DNA of 64,000 nucleotides from Gerris lacustris (GCA_951217055.1 OX578276.1:137149787-137213786), one strand, 5' to 3'. Counted from the stretch's first letter, positions 43,740-56,025 are shown. Numbers and translations: made by a program. The notes: generated by a model from the letters alone, not told the origin.

Positions 43740-45316
43740 CCTCTGTCAATAAGGATGCCTAGTCCGAAGCTTTCAATTTTCCACATGTCTAGGAGTCGAC
43801 ATTTACGACAAAGAACTAAACCAAGAAATGTCGCTTTTAATTATAAAGTACCCAATCAGTACCTGTACCTTGTAAGCGATATTTCTCGGTCTAGTTCTTT
43901 GTCGTTAAAGTAATGTGGAATGTCCCTACACAGATGGTTGGTTCTATTATTTTTTACTGGTCTTATATTACTTTGCTTTGTAAGTTTCATAGCACACCTA
44001 TTACCCCAATTTTGAACCACTTCCCGTCTTTGAATCTTCCCCAAATTTTGCACATTGAAACAATTTAGGTGAAGAATACAGAAAAAAAAAAAAAATAAAT
44101 AAAACTGATCTTATATTACATTACTTTGTAAGTTTCATCTCACGTAAGTTTCATCGCACCTATTACCCCAATTTTCAATCTTGCCCAAATTTTCCCTAAA
44201 AAAAAAAAAATTAAAAATGGTATATTTTTATATTAATTATTTACTTTTTATATTAATTATTTACAAAGTATTTAGTGCATTCCGCACTCAATTCTTGAAC
44301 AATTGTTTGAGAAACTAACATTATCATTCGTTATTTTCAATTATTATTAATATAAATTATATAATCGAGTAGTGTCCCGACGGCCACGACGCACCTCGCA
44401 ATTATTGTTATTGCTAAGCTAAGGCAACCACATTTATTCCAATAAAAATAAATATTTGTTGGTCTTCAAATAGATATAATAACTTATATAAATTAATTTA
44501 CTTAGTTATATGTTTTTATACTTAATTATGTTTTTTCTAAATATAAAATTAAGCTCTTTTCCACGGGCTTAATGGCTCGTATCTGTATAATTCAATATTG
44601 AAATTTGTTTTTATTGTTTGTTACAGGTATGTCAATGAATTTCTTATTGAGTTATTTAGCTTGGTACGTATATAATAAATTATTATTTTATTCTTAAGTG
44701 AACTTTTTATGTTGATAGTTCAAATTTCCAAAAGCATATATACATATTGAACATATTAAAGAGTACAATAAGAACAGTTTGTTGTTCTGTAAGTGCAGCA
44801 ACGATTAATTTCGACTTGTTTAGAATATACATTCTAATAGACACAGTGTGCTGCTATAAATTTGTACTCCATTTTTCATCTAATGAAGAATGGAGTTTAA
44901 TGGGAGTGTAATTATGATACTGCTCCAGGAACGTACTTAGCAAGTTTATGATCGTTTCAGCAAGCTTTCTTGTCGGGTTTCTTTTTTTAAGTATTTTAAT
45001 TTATATTAAAAATATATACATAGCTACATGTCATCTGATCATGTAGCTAGATTTTGTTTATTATGGATATGGTTTTTAAATATAAATTGATCTTATTCTC
45101 TAAACCAGTTTTTAAAACATTCCCTTTCTTTTTCTATCGACATTGAAGATAATTATTTATGGGTTTTTAGATTTGTAGCAATATAAAATCTAGGTACCTT
45201 TGGTGATTTTTTAAAAATTCTAATGTAGTCTTCAACGTTCAGAACAAAATTATACAATTAAAAGGGAGATTAGAATCTAAAAAAATTATTTTATAACAAA
45301 ATCGTATGATATTTTT
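43740..45316. other. AT-rich DNA, nothing coding supported
   Basis: Blocks at 43960-44050 and 44100-44200 (TCTTATATTACTTTGCTTTG; CACCTATTACCCCAATTTT) are two copies of a short repeat about 145 bp apart. Confidence 0.45.
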
Positions 45317-45960
45317 ACTTTCTCATATAAGTAGTATATGTAAAGAGAAAGTACTGTGATGGTGCGATGGATTTACACGTTTTTAGGTCCCCATAAAAAA
45401 TGTCGGTCTGTCGGCTATAATACAGATACGTGGAGTCTAAACTAATGGGCCGATTTCGACGAAATTTGGCATACAGCTTATAAAAAATCATACCTCCAGG
45501 AGAATGCGAGAAATATATTTTAGTTCAAAAATTTGGAGGTGCCACCAAAACTCTGAAAAAACCTAGAAAAAAATTATTTCACAAAAAAACTATTTGAATA
45601 TTTTGTTGGCTGTGAACCCTTTTTTCCTTCTGTTTAATTTTTTTTATAAAAATGAGAAGACTATATTTAAAATATAGTATTAATATTTTTTCTTCTTCGT
45701 TTTTTTTTTTTTAACTATTTCAATGATTTTGGTTAAAAATCGTTTTAAAATTCGATTTTGGTCTAAAATAAAGTGAATTTAAATGCGAATATGTGTCATT
45801 TTTCCAGGGAAAAACATAGTTGCTAGAGAAAATAGCCTTAACGAAATCCTTAGGCTTAACGAAAACTAATAAATGGAAAACACTGGGCTTAGTAATTATG
45901 AACTCTGTAAGTAATTATGAATGAGAAAGTTTGTCTGAGTTGTCTCGGACCGATTTCTTC
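45317..45960 (+). mobile_element. Family B element (copy 3)
   Basis: It starts ACTTTCTCATATAAGTAGTA, contains AATGGGCCGATTTCGACGAA and AATGGAAAACACTGGGCTTA, and ends TCTCGGACCGATTTCTTC. The T-arm-like motif of copy 1 is lost here. Confidence 0.7.
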
Positions 45961-45997
45961 TCTATAAATTTGCTAATTTTTTTCTCTTTTTGATTAA

Positions 45998-46079
45998 ACA
46001 TCCCCTTCCTTTTGCCGCCCCTAAAATGTTGCCGCCCTAGGCGGTCGCCTAGTCTTGCCTATTAGTAGAAACGGCCCTG
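45998..46079. mobile_element. One end of a hAT-type element
   Basis: The sequence GCCGCCCTAGGCGGTCGCCT and the end GAAACGGCCCTG (46068-46079) match the inverse of a CAGGGCCGTTTCTA-type hAT terminus. No matching left end was found nearby. Confidence 0.45.
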
Positions 46080-47096
46080 AGTGCAACCACGAAACCTTGA
46101 AAGGCCTAACAAATTAAAAGCACTGAACCAAATATGTACTCAATATGTGAATTATATACTTGAATTTCAGAAAGTTTAGTACGATTTTTGTTTTATTATT
46201 ACTTTAAAACGTTGTTGAACAATACTATAATTTAGTGAAGACTATATTTCCGTATCATATTTCACTTCAAGTTTTATCGGTCTGGTTTCCCTCTTGTTTT
46301 TTTTGTCCTCATAGGACCATATTTCAACATTAAAATATCGGCGTTGAAGAAGAGGGGCCCACAAAACAAATGGATTGGTTTTCTGATAATTACCGTTATA
46401 AAATAGTGATTAGTTATTTTTATTTACGAGTGAGGGAGTTTTAAGGTTTTCTCTAGCACAGTCAATTCTTTAGGCACTTGTTGTTTTTTTTGTTGTCGGC
46501 AGTAGGTCCTCCCCAAGGGAGTTTAATATCTGTTGAAGACTAAACAGAAATGAAGTAAGGTTTTTTTTCAAGGTTGCTTGTGTTTTTTTCTCGTTAACCT
46601 CCCGCTTCTTGTTGCTTGAAGAAGTAAAGGGACAGACAAATCGTTAGACAGACACGTGTTGTATATATATTTAAACCTTGGTCCGTGCAACAAGAATGCG
46701 TATGCGTAACAATTAACCTTAACTCAGAGAAGTGGTTGCTCTTATCTCATCGCCTTGTCAACAGATTTATCACTATCAAATTTATAATGTTTTATTCAAT
46801 CCGTATCAAAGTGTAAAAATTAAACTGTAAATTATAGGATTAGAACTGATTTGTATTATCTTATTACAATGAGAACTCGTATTTGCAGGATATTACTACT
46901 TTCAAATTAGTTAGCTCTTTCCTTGAGATCCATTTGTAGAGGTTTGCTGCTTGTTCAAATTCAAAATTTTTGTAAATTTATAAAAAAAAAAACGACTTAG
47001 TTGTCAATTTGTTTTTAATTATCAAAACTATTATTATTTTAATTATTAATAATTGTATAATTCTCAAAAATAAAACTATTAAGAAATCTTAATTTT

Positions 47097-47582
47097 ACTT
47101 CCGAGCTTATCGGAGGCAACGCAAGCTATGTGATTTCTCTGAAGAACAACAATTTTTTACGGTTTCAAAAATTCCGAGACAGAAATTCGTTTCGGACATT
47201 AGGGAACATTTTTGGTTCCGTGTCTGTCTCTAGGTCAATCAGTCACTCAATTTTTGAGAACCAACATACTTTAAAAACTACTGATCCGATTTTAACAAAA
47301 TTTGGATGGTAGGTCATGATTAGCCCATTGTTGGTCCCATTAAGTTTCAACTTTCTGCGCCCATTTGTTTTTCCTTCACATGTGTACCAACTTAATTTAT
47401 TTACACCTTTATCTTCTAAAGTACATATATGATTTTTATAAAATTTGGGTGGTTTGTCGAAAGTAGCCCACAGATAGCCCCAGATTAATTTTAACCATGA
47501 ATGCTCTTTAACTTATGCTAAATTGATAATTCATGTATAAAATCGAAATAATTTTGACTGATATAAAAAAAGGGGGAAACAG
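47097..47582 (+). repeat. Family A repeat (front part), split by the foldback element
   Basis: It runs from ACTTCCGAGCTTATCGGAGG to AAAAAGGGGGAAACAGTTA. The tail of the same copy resumes after the insertion at about 48150. Confidence 0.75.
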
Positions 47583-48149
47583 TTATAGTACATTACGCGT
47601 CGAGTGCGGAAAGTAGCATTTTGCATGCGAGTGTGGAGTTTGCACCCGAGCGACAGCGAATGCAAAATGCCGTTTTCGCACGAATTGCGTACCGTACTTT
47701 ATCTACGATTGTTAGATTTAAATAATAAATACAGAAAAAAACTTCCTGTATGCAAGTTTGTATTTCTCTTTTGATAAACATGACATTAATTGTAAGATGA
47801 TCATTAGTTGTATATTTTGTGCCGAATTAATTATTTCGGGAGGCTTATTATTCTCCTCATATTCGTCATAATCACTTAAATCACTCATTGATTGACACAA
47901 AAAACTCGTTATAAACTGTTACTTTTATTAAACAAACAGCAAATTAGTTTTGTTAAATGTAAACAAACTCGCTAATCGTGCGTAAAGGTGAAGAATTTGT
48001 CTTTTTTACCACCCTAGGGCGGTAAAGAAGAGGAATTCTTAAGAATTATGAGACGCGCATGCGCAATGAATACAAGTATGCAAAGAATCACTTTCTATGC
48101 ATCTAAACAGAAATACAATGTTTATATTTCGTAACAATCGTAGATAAAA
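47583..48149. mobile_element. Foldback element, copy 2, inserted in family A
   Basis: It shares the GC-rich core (TAGTACATTACGCGTCGAGT; GTAGCATTTTGCATGCGAGT) and the right terminal repeat (ATTTCGTAACAATCGTAGAT at about 48123) with the 40.1 kb copy, but lacks the left terminal repeat. On the minus strand an ORF begins M-S-D-L-S-D-Y-D-E-Y-E-E-N-N-K-P-P-E-I-I and later has K-Y-K-L-A-Y-R-K-F. Confidence 0.7.
47718..47900 (-). pseudogene. Recombinase-like ORF start (foldback copy 2)
   Basis: A 60-codon frame with the acidic lead S-D-Y-D-E-Y-E-E-N-N, the P-P-E-I-I box and the Y-K-L-A-Y-R-K-F helix. It ends without any catalytic domain. Of the three copies this one is the longest uninterrupted frame. 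Confidence 0.4.
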
Positions 48150-48248
48150 TAAATTAGACAATATTTGGTTGAAGAAGCATATAATCAATAAAGTACGTGA
48201 TAGGATGCGAGGAAACTATGAGCTACACTAATTGGCAGTTTATTTTTT
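48150..48248 (+). repeat. Family A tail, after the insertion
   Basis: It includes TACGTGATAGGATGCGAGGA and ACACTAATTGGCAGTTTATT. With 47097-47582 it makes up one family A copy. Confidence 0.75.
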
Positions 48249-48950
48249 TTTAAATAATAAAAAAAATTATAGTTCTTTTTATAAATATGGCGTGCCAAAC
48301 CTCTGTTCCTTACTAGCTTGGGCTTTTTTTTTATTTCCGCTTGGTGTGTGCAACACGTGAAATGCAGTTGACGTGCATTTCTTTTTGTCTTCTTTCATTT
48401 AGTTTTTTTTTCTTGGCTCTTAGATAGACTTCAGACATAATAATATTGTACTTATTTTCTTCTTTCTATCCTTCTGGAGGGGAAGTTTATGAGTCAACCA
48501 ATCTCAGATTAAGAAAATGTTACTGATTTTTATGGATACATATGTTTTGTAAGAAGGGTTATGTGTCAAGATGGTTTTTTGACATCTCATTTTAATTTCG
48601 ATGATAAAGAAGTTTGGCTCGTTTATAGCACCTTGTCTAATTCAAGACATCATGTAGCTGTATATTTTATCAGAGAAGTGATCTTCCAGTTTTAAATATA
48701 TTTCTTCATTAAAAAAAAATTGTGATCAAACAAGTCGAGTATGTTAAAAAGAGTAGGATATATACTAAACTATGCATGAAACAAGGTTAGGGGAAAAATA
48801 AGAGTAAATAAATTTTGTGCTTGAAAAGGATAGAAAACAAGGAGGTAATTTGGGAGTTTACTTTCGACTAATTTTTATTCTTTACTAAGAAAAAAAAGTA
48901 TAAAATAGTTTTATATACAAAAAAGCACATTAGTGAAATAGTTGCATCAG
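48249..48950. other. AT-rich DNA, nothing recognised
   Basis: No supported gene or element. Confidence 0.5.
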
Positions 48951-48954
48951 TGGC

Positions 48955-49200
48955 ATATCCAGGGGGGAAGGAGCACGTGCCCCCCCCCCCAGACCCAATA
49001 GAGTAAAAAAAAAAAAAAAATACCGCCGTATTTTTTTTTTAATACATATTTTTTACATTTACCTCATATTCAATAACACCTCAGAAATGCATAAGAGCGC
49101 TGTTTTGAGAGGTCATATTTTTTAAATTTTCCGGTGGAGGCCCGGACCCCCGACACCCCCCCCCCAATAATTAACTGCGACGCCCAAGTTAAGTTATTGT
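48955..49200. mobile_element. Possible degraded hAT-like element with C-runs
   Basis: CAGTGGCATATCCAGGGGGG at 48955 resembles the hAT end at 42451, and C-runs follow. A right end was not found and the duplication is absent, so it is tentative. Confidence 0.3.
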
Positions 49201-51090
49201 ACTGCAGTAAGCATCAGCATAACATTTTCTAACGAATACATTCTAAAACCGTTGTTGTTACTTGGGCGCGGAGATTTTTTTTTTTTATTATTAGTTGTAT
49301 ACATTTTTTTGGGGGGTGGGGGGTGGGGGGTTGGCTTCTTTGTTGAATATGTAGTTTCTTTTTCTTGTTATCACTACAAATCCCCCCCCCCCCCCCCCCC
49401 CCCCCCATGTACGCTTCTCATGTGCGCATGTGCGCTTCTCATGGGAGAGGTCATGAGTTAATAACTTGTGGTTGCATTTAAAAAAACACAAACATAATTT
49501 TTGAGATTTTAATTTAATTTACTTTTTTTTTAACATGGATAAATGGATATATATGTTTTAGCTTTGGCTCGGACGCAATAAAAGGCATGAAAAAAGGGAC
49601 ACTTATAAATATCGTGCCAAGATGTTAGGATTTAACAGGATGTCGATAGGTTTTCATTTATAGTATAATATTGTGACGATAGGCAAGCTGAAGTTTCAAT
49701 TGTGACGCTCTTAAATATCGTGCCAGGAAGTTATAATATAATAGGGAGTAGATTGGTTTTCACTTGTATTCATTGTAGTACTATATTTTGCCGTTATAGC
49801 ATATACACTGTAAGTTTTATACAAAATTATATCAGAGTTCATAGCTTACCAAATAGTAATCAAAATAGGTTAATGTTTCATAATTTCACACCTTAATATT
49901 CATCTACTATATCAATCAGACAAATGTATACTTGAAAAACATTGAAACGTCGGTATGTGGATTCAATGCCTAATAACATTTCAATGGTTTTCCATTATGG
50001 AGAAAACGAGTATTTTTTTCATTTGACTTCTCTTCAATGCGGTTAGTAATACTACTCAACTAACCTCACTAAAATGTTCGATTGTTGTAATATTTGTCAA
50101 TTAGTACTTGTAGAGCTGTTGTTTTACTAAAAACATGTGTTAAAAAAAGTTATCCTCACCAAATAGACGAAGGTATAATAATTTCCTGATCCGAAGCTCG
50201 CGTTTACGTTAAGCATATAAGGATAAGGCTTTCCAAAAAACTGATCTTGAGCATTGGTAAAAGGCACTTCTTTTTTGGGGTAGTTTTGATTCTGCAGTAT
50301 ATTGTCCCTTACCTAGGGCGTTTTTTATTTTATCCCCGAGGCGAAATTTAAAATAAGTATTAGCTATAAAATTTGGGGTGCTACCCCCCGAAAAAATAAT
50401 CTTTAGACTCTATTAATAGTTCCCAGGGGTTTTATTTAAAATATATATGTAGATGTGGAACATTTAAAGATCGTAAGTACTTTTTTAAAAAAAGTGTTTT
50501 TCTGGATACACCCTAGAGCAGGAACTATGTCCATGAGAAATCTGCCTTGGACTACATTGTCTACCAATAAACCAAAGTAGTTGCATATGCTTGTAATATG
50601 TACGAATACTTTAGGAATACTTTTTCACAATTATTATTGTACTTGTATTTAGTCTAAAAAGTCTCATCGAATATTTTACAGCATTTGAGAGGGGAAACAC
50701 GATTTTTTTTTATATTTGTATAGGATAGAAGGATGTCCTATGTTTTTAGAGACTTTTTTACCCAGTGAATTGAAATGTCTAGGTTTGTTCTTTGTTTCTT
50801 GTATTCTAGTTCTTATTCTCAAGGGTTGTGCTTCTTGCCTTGCATATAGTTAATAACTTCTAAACTTGACCCTTCTAAGAAAACAACTTAGAAAGTTCGC
50901 TAGTTTCTTAGAATATGTTATGTAGACGTAGACTGTTCTTGCATATATACTTAAATCATCTAAAAATGATTTTATTATTACTTTCTTTCAAAATGATCCA
51001 AATATAAATAAATGTAGATAGAAACAAAATACATCCTTTTTAGACAGAGCTTGAAAATAATATATTATGAATGTTTCATAAATATGAATT
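49201..51090. other. Low-complexity and repeat-derived DNA
   Basis: A G-run (49311-49331) and C-run (49382-49406), then AT-rich DNA. A truncated family B-like fragment is at 50310-50400 (GGGGTGCTACCCCCCGAAAA). The short frames here are not genes. Confidence 0.45.
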
Positions 51091-51230
51091 TTCCTCTACG
51101 GTGTCGCTGTTGATTTTACTAAAAAAAAAAATTGAATTTGAAGCTCAAGTCTACGCGAACACTTGGGCAGATAACGTTGTCCTTCGATCTTAGCCTGATC
51201 ATGGGTAAAATAAATATGTATACCAAATTT
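51090..51230 (+). repeat. Fragment of the family A variant middle
   Basis: It shares GGTGTCGCTGTTGATTTTAC, GATAACGTTGTCC and ATATGTATACCAAATTT with 36400-36640. It ends where the mariner region begins. Confidence 0.5.
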
Positions 51231-51399
51231 TAACTCCCCCTACCAGTCACCCGACGCGCTCATATTAAGTTGGCCCGTGTGTGGTTAGTCTCCAATCGGC
51301 TCGTTACTTTTTGATTCAGTTTTCTGTCAATTATATTGATTGACAAGGCATGTCCAGCAAGTAAGATCACTGTTGAGCTCTCGCGCGTGGGATTTTTTT

Positions 51400-52445
51400 T
51401 TTTAATAGTTGGCAAGTGCGAGGTGCGTGCTGTCATAAGGTTCCTTGTCGCGGATGGCAAAACGTCGACATAAATTTTGACACGGATCACAACTATTTAT
51501 TGCGAAGGTGTTATGAACCTAATGAACGTGTTTAAGTGGTGTCGTGATGTTAATGAAGGAAGAACGAATATTCACGCCGAGGAAAGGAGTGGAAGTCCAT
51601 CAATTTTGACCGATGAGTTGGTGCAAAAATCGAGGAAACAGTTCATGAAGACCGCCGATTGACAGTTGGTGAAATTGTGGATGTTTCCACAAATCTCAAG
51701 ATCTCTCTTGCACTAGATAATTACAGAAACGCTGGGATTCCGAAAATTGTGCGCAAGAAGGGTCCCAAAACAACTGACAGAGAAGCACAAATTGAATCGG
51801 GTCACTAGCTCTCGCGAGTTCCTTGAGCGATTTGAATTGGAAGGTGGAGATTTTCTGAGCTCCATTGTGACTGGTGATGAAGCATGGGTGGCTCAATACA
51901 CCCCCGAGACAAAAAGACAGTCCTCATCGTGGCGGCACACTGGTTCCTCATCTGCCAAAAAATTCAGAACCTCAATTTCGGTAAAAAAAAAATTATGGCA
52001 TCCGTGTTTTGGGACCGAAAAGAGATCATTTTGATCGAATGGGGCGACGATTAATGCAGCACGATACTATGAGACCCTAAAAAACCTCAGGAGAGCAATT
52101 CAAAAGAAACGGAGGGGATGTTGACGAAGGGAGTGTCTTTGTTGCGTGACAACGCCCTCTCACACACGGCCAAGTCTGCTAAGGCACTTTTGAATTCGTT
52201 TGGTTAGGACATTTCGAACCACCCTGCATACTCCCCTGACTTGGCGCCTTTAGATTTTCATATTTTCACCTTTCTGAAGACTCACATGGGTGGGAAAAAA
52301 AATTCAACCGATGAGGAGGTGAAACAAGAGGTCTGTAAGTGGACGAAGGAGATGGCGGGAGAGTTCTGTGAGGAGGGAATAAAAACAACTTTTGCCACGG
52401 CTTAAAACTCGCATAGAACGGAAAGGCGACTACGTGGATAAATAA
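51400..52445 (+). pseudogene. Decayed mariner transposase (DD34D)
   Basis: The usual mariner motif order is visible, spread over several frames: W-C-R-D-V-N-E-G-R-T-N-I-H, E-E-R-S-G-S-P-S, L-T-D-E-L-V-Q-K, F-P-Q-I-S-R-S-L, I-V-T-G-D-E-A-W-V, Y-T-P-E-T-K-R-Q-S, L-R-D-N-A-L-S-H-T-A and S-P-D-L-A-P-L-D-F-H. The catalytic aspartates are present: GAT 51876, GAC 52148 and GAT 52253. The last two are exactly 35 codons apart, i.e. D-34-D. Frameshifts (about 51660, between 51880 and 52150, and elsewhere) and stops break the ORF. Canonical H-D-N-A-R-P-H has become R-D-N-A-L-S-H, and the start region is frame-shifted. The enzyme would cut and paste DNA at TA sites, but this copy cannot. Terminal repeats not identified. 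Confidence 0.85.
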
Positions 52446-52462
52446 GTTAGATATATACCTTC

Positions 52463-53732
52463 AATCCAGAATATTCTACGGTAGACCAAATTTTTAGTCT
52501 ACTGAGCATTGTGAGGCTTAAATTAAATGATACAAGAAAGAAAGAGTATACTTGTTTTGTTGATTTCGCTGCTGCTTTTGACTCCTTGAACCGCTCCTAT
52601 TTATATATAAGCTTCACAAATTAGGGATATCTACCCAACTTACTAAACTGATTAAAGAACTTTACAGAGGCTCAAACTCGGTAGTTTGGAGTGGTGACGG
52701 TGTTAGTGAAAGTTTCCCGACTAAGAAGGGCGTCAAACAAGGATGTGTCTTAAGTTCTTTATTATTTCTTCTTTTTTTGAACGATCTTCATACAGACCTC
52801 GGAGAAGGTGTGTGGATAAAAGATTGGAACATTCGAGTACTTCTTTATGCGGACGACATAATTTAGCACCAGACCCGAAAAAATGCTTGATAAACTGTAC
52901 GAATATTGCACTACTTGGCAACTAACCTTAACTTAAGCAAAACTAAAATTTTGATTTTTTTCTAATGGAGGTAGACGAAGTAAAAATGAACGATGGTGGT
53001 ACAACAAGGAGAAATTGGAGGTAGTAAACTCTTATAATATTTAGGTATAGTTCTCACGCCACAACTCTCAATGAGTCAACACTTAGTGCTCAAATTGGGA
53101 GCAGCAAAATCTGCTATCAACAATACCTGCTACAAAATAAAGAAGATATCTCCCAAGCGAATTTGTGTAAGGCACTGACCGAGTTGAAACGATTCCTCAG
53201 GTTCAGACATCTAGACTCTAGAAATAACTCTTCTTTTCATTGTATAATCAAAAATCTAGAACTGAAAGAGAGGACGTACTTTATTGACGAGAATAAAAAT
53301 ACATTTATAAGTTGGATGTTTAAAGCTAGATATGACATAATAGATCTAAATTATAAACCCTAGTTAGAGGGCGCTCAGACTATTTGTAAATTGTGCGAAA
53401 TGAATGAGGAAGAAACGGGTTATCATTTCATAGCTCGTTGCCCTTGTCTCTTCGAATTAGGGAATATCAGTTTTTCCGAAGAGCTCCTTACATTCGAGAA
53501 ATACTTAGCGCTGCTTAATTCTAAAAAGTTTTGGCCCTCCTTCGTGCATTACATCAAGAGTGCAAGGCCTATTAAATTTAACTTACTAAATAATTCTTAA
53601 CAATACTGTTATATTTTTAATCATTAATTATAATATGAAATCTACCATTAATTTATACTATATATTATTCTATAGATTTGTAAAAGTTTGTAACTTAAAC
53701 AAATAAACAAATCTAATCTAATCTAATCTATA
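52463..53732 (+). pseudogene. 5'-truncated non-LTR retrotransposon (jockey-superfamily type) with (ATCTA)n tail
   Basis: It starts mid-RT: S-T-V-D-Q-I-F-S-L, F-V-D-F-A-A-A-F-D-S-L (motif A), V-K-Q-G-C-V-L-S-S-L-L-F, and catalytic Y-A-D-D at 52846-52857. Then come N-S-Y-K-Y-L-G-I-V-L and, at 53163-53600, a C-terminal part with I-C-K-L-C-E-M-N-E-E-E and H-F-I-A-R-C-P. Several frameshifts and a stop (for example near 52865 and 53362) inactivate it. The 3' end has AAATAAACAAATCTAATCTA repeats (53701-53731), as in LINEs with microsatellite tails. The RT copied RNA into DNA. It lies directly behind the mariner, with no visible target duplication. Confidence 0.8.
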
Positions 53733-53813
53733 TATTATTCTAAACCAGAAATATCAATCTATCTATAAACTAAATTATTTACAAACTAACTACTTTTACA
53801 AACTACTTTTCTT

Positions 53814-53950
53814 ACTTTCTCATATACGTAGAATGTAGAAAGTATTGTGATAGAGCAAAAATTTGATTTTGTGATTTTGAGGTCCCTGAGTTCAAAAATG
53901 TGATTTTTAAAATCTGTTGGTCGATCCTGTGTCCCATTGACGCGGAGTGT
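53814..53950 (+). repeat. Family B left-end fragment
   Basis: It starts ACTTTCTCATATACGTAGAA with TTTGAGGTCCCTGAGTTCAA following. It is broken after about 130 bp. Confidence 0.65.
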
Positions 53951-54619
53951 TGTTGTTTTTTTGTTTTTATAATGTTATAAACCTACCGTTGAGAAGAATT
54001 AAATCTAATTTTATTAAGCAAGAATATCTTGATGCCTCCATGAATCAATTACTATTTTAATTTGTAAGAATCCCTATATTACTATTTGATTCAGACCACA
54101 TGAGGAGCATTTTAAAATGTCAATTTTTCTCGGAATTGCAAAAGAATTTTTCTGGTTTAAATTGGAATTACCTTTAGTAAATATATTATGCGTACATCTT
54201 AAAGAGAAGCCTTGTCCTAAGTAATAATAACTTACTAGTTTAAGTAGGTTTACCTGCTTAGTTCTTGGTCATTTTTACTTTACACCCATTTTTCCCTCTT
54301 GGCGATAAAAGTTTAATAATATTGCATTTAAAAACAAAAATGACAAAAACTGTTAAAAGCACACCACGCTTTTATCATTAGTGACTCACGCATATACTGT
54401 GGCTCTCCATTTTAGTGCATGTTTTATAAGCGTGTTTTTATTTATTTTTTTTAAAAAATATAATATTCAACTTTTTAGTATTCGTCAAACTAAATCTTGT
54501 AATCTATTTTAACCTCACTTAGCTGTCAGTTATCGACGTTGTTAAATTAATGAATTTTACCGGGGTTAGGGGGGGGGGGAAAGTAGTATAATATGGTATA
54601 TATAAGAGTAATATGGGAA

Positions 54620-54920
54620 AGATAGAGTGGCCGATTGAGGTTATGGAAAAAATGATCGAAATATAGAAGGAGAGGCCTTCTCTTTGGGAGCTTCTTCATT
54701 CAGATAACATAAATGAAATTCTAAAAGTCCAAGCGATTGAAGAAATTACGGATGAAGTAAAGCAAAAAAATTCCTGAAGCGATTTGTACTCTCGTCAAAG
54801 GGAACATACAGAACCTACGTACTTGTTTTAGAAATAAGAGCAGAAGAAGGTGGACAACTCAGAGCGGAGTGGAGGTGATGTCGAAGACATTTATGGTCCC
54901 ATATTATTAGGTCTTGGACC
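54620..54920 (+). pseudogene. MADF-domain-like relic (PIF/Harbinger-type accessory ORF?)
   Basis: One frame reads V-M-E-K-M-I-E-I, stop, K-E-R-P-S-L-W-E-L-L-H and N-E-I-L-K-V-Q-A-I-E-E-I-T-D-E-V. After a frameshift it continues N-L-R-T-C-F-R-N-K-S-R-R-R, and then, shifted again, S-G-G-D-V-E-D-I-Y-G-P. The pattern 'I-x-Y-x-x-x-P-x-L-W' then 'A-x-x-E-I', 'L-R-x-x-Y/F-R' and 'S-G' then 'P' is that of a MADF DNA-binding domain. MADF/Myb proteins are the second ORF of PIF/Harbinger transposons but also occur in host genes, so the source is uncertain. It is inactive. Confidence 0.5.
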
Positions 54921-55215
54921 TAAAAAACTGCGGCCGATCTCAGAAATCTTTTGACGTGTCAAAAGATTTGAATCTGCCAGATCTACGCCGCCGACAGACC
55001 GCAATCTCCCAGATTTATACCACTAACGAGCAGATCTGATTGCATGTCCGATCTCAAGGAATGAAGACTATCCTTTGCATATTAAGCAGACCTGCATATT
55101 AAAGATACCTTTGCATATTAAGGCAGACATTTCCAGACTTAGATCGACTGCAATATCTGACAGATGTGATCCAGATCTGTCGGAAATATCTGCTCGTGTA
55201 TGGCTAGCTATTGTC
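54921..55215. repeat. Repeat-like DNA ending in a CGTGTATGGCTA motif
   Basis: It is rich in AGATCTG / CAGATCT-type motifs and in tandem TTTGCATATTAAG pieces (55073, 55108), and ends CTCGTGTATGGCTAG at about 55209. The composition resembles inverted-repeat DNA transposon ends. The matching left end was not found. Confidence 0.4.
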
Positions 55216-56025
55216 AGTCAGTCATGTGGCTCTATATAATAAAAAATGACACATAAAACAATGTGTGTGCTTTTCCGTGTGGTCTCCAGAAGCCCCCTCT
55301 GAGCTTGGTAAGCTGAAACTTGACACATTTATAGTCTTTCGACGATTTTTATCTAGGTCATTATTCATTATACTCAGAGCTAGATTTTCCTTAGGGATGG
55401 AAAGGTGGACATTTTGAATGTTCAAAAAGTAATTAAAAATCAATTGGCTAGTAGTAAATAATTATATTATGAAGAAGAAATGGCAGAGGAAATATAGTAA
55501 TAAAATTTTCGGGTGCCGTGGGCAATTAACCATATATTGATAAATTAGTTTGGAACATGTCTCACCTTTATAAATATCTAAGTTGATAATAAGGTATTTA
55601 ATTACATGTCAACACGTTTTGTTACAAGAGAGACTTCTCAGTATTACTTTAATAGATAATTTTTATTTAGAGGAATAAATAAAATAAAATTCTTAACTTT
55701 ACCAATTTATTAAGAATTTTAGAATAATGATAATAATAATTTTATGCATATAAATTAATTGGATTTATTAGTATTAAGGTAAGAAGAGCTGTTAAGTAGA
55801 GGTCTCAAATTAACTTGGTTAGCATGTTAATGTCAGACTGATAATATGTCATGTTGCTATATTCAGGCTTATGTTCAACATTATTAGAGCAGGAAACTTG
55901 GCCTTTATTAATTAAATGTTTAATAATATAGAGCTGTCGCCAACCCATTTATATATGTTAATAATGAAAAATACAGCTTGGTCTTCAGAATGTAAACTAA
56001 ACATGCTTACTTTTGTAAAAAATAT

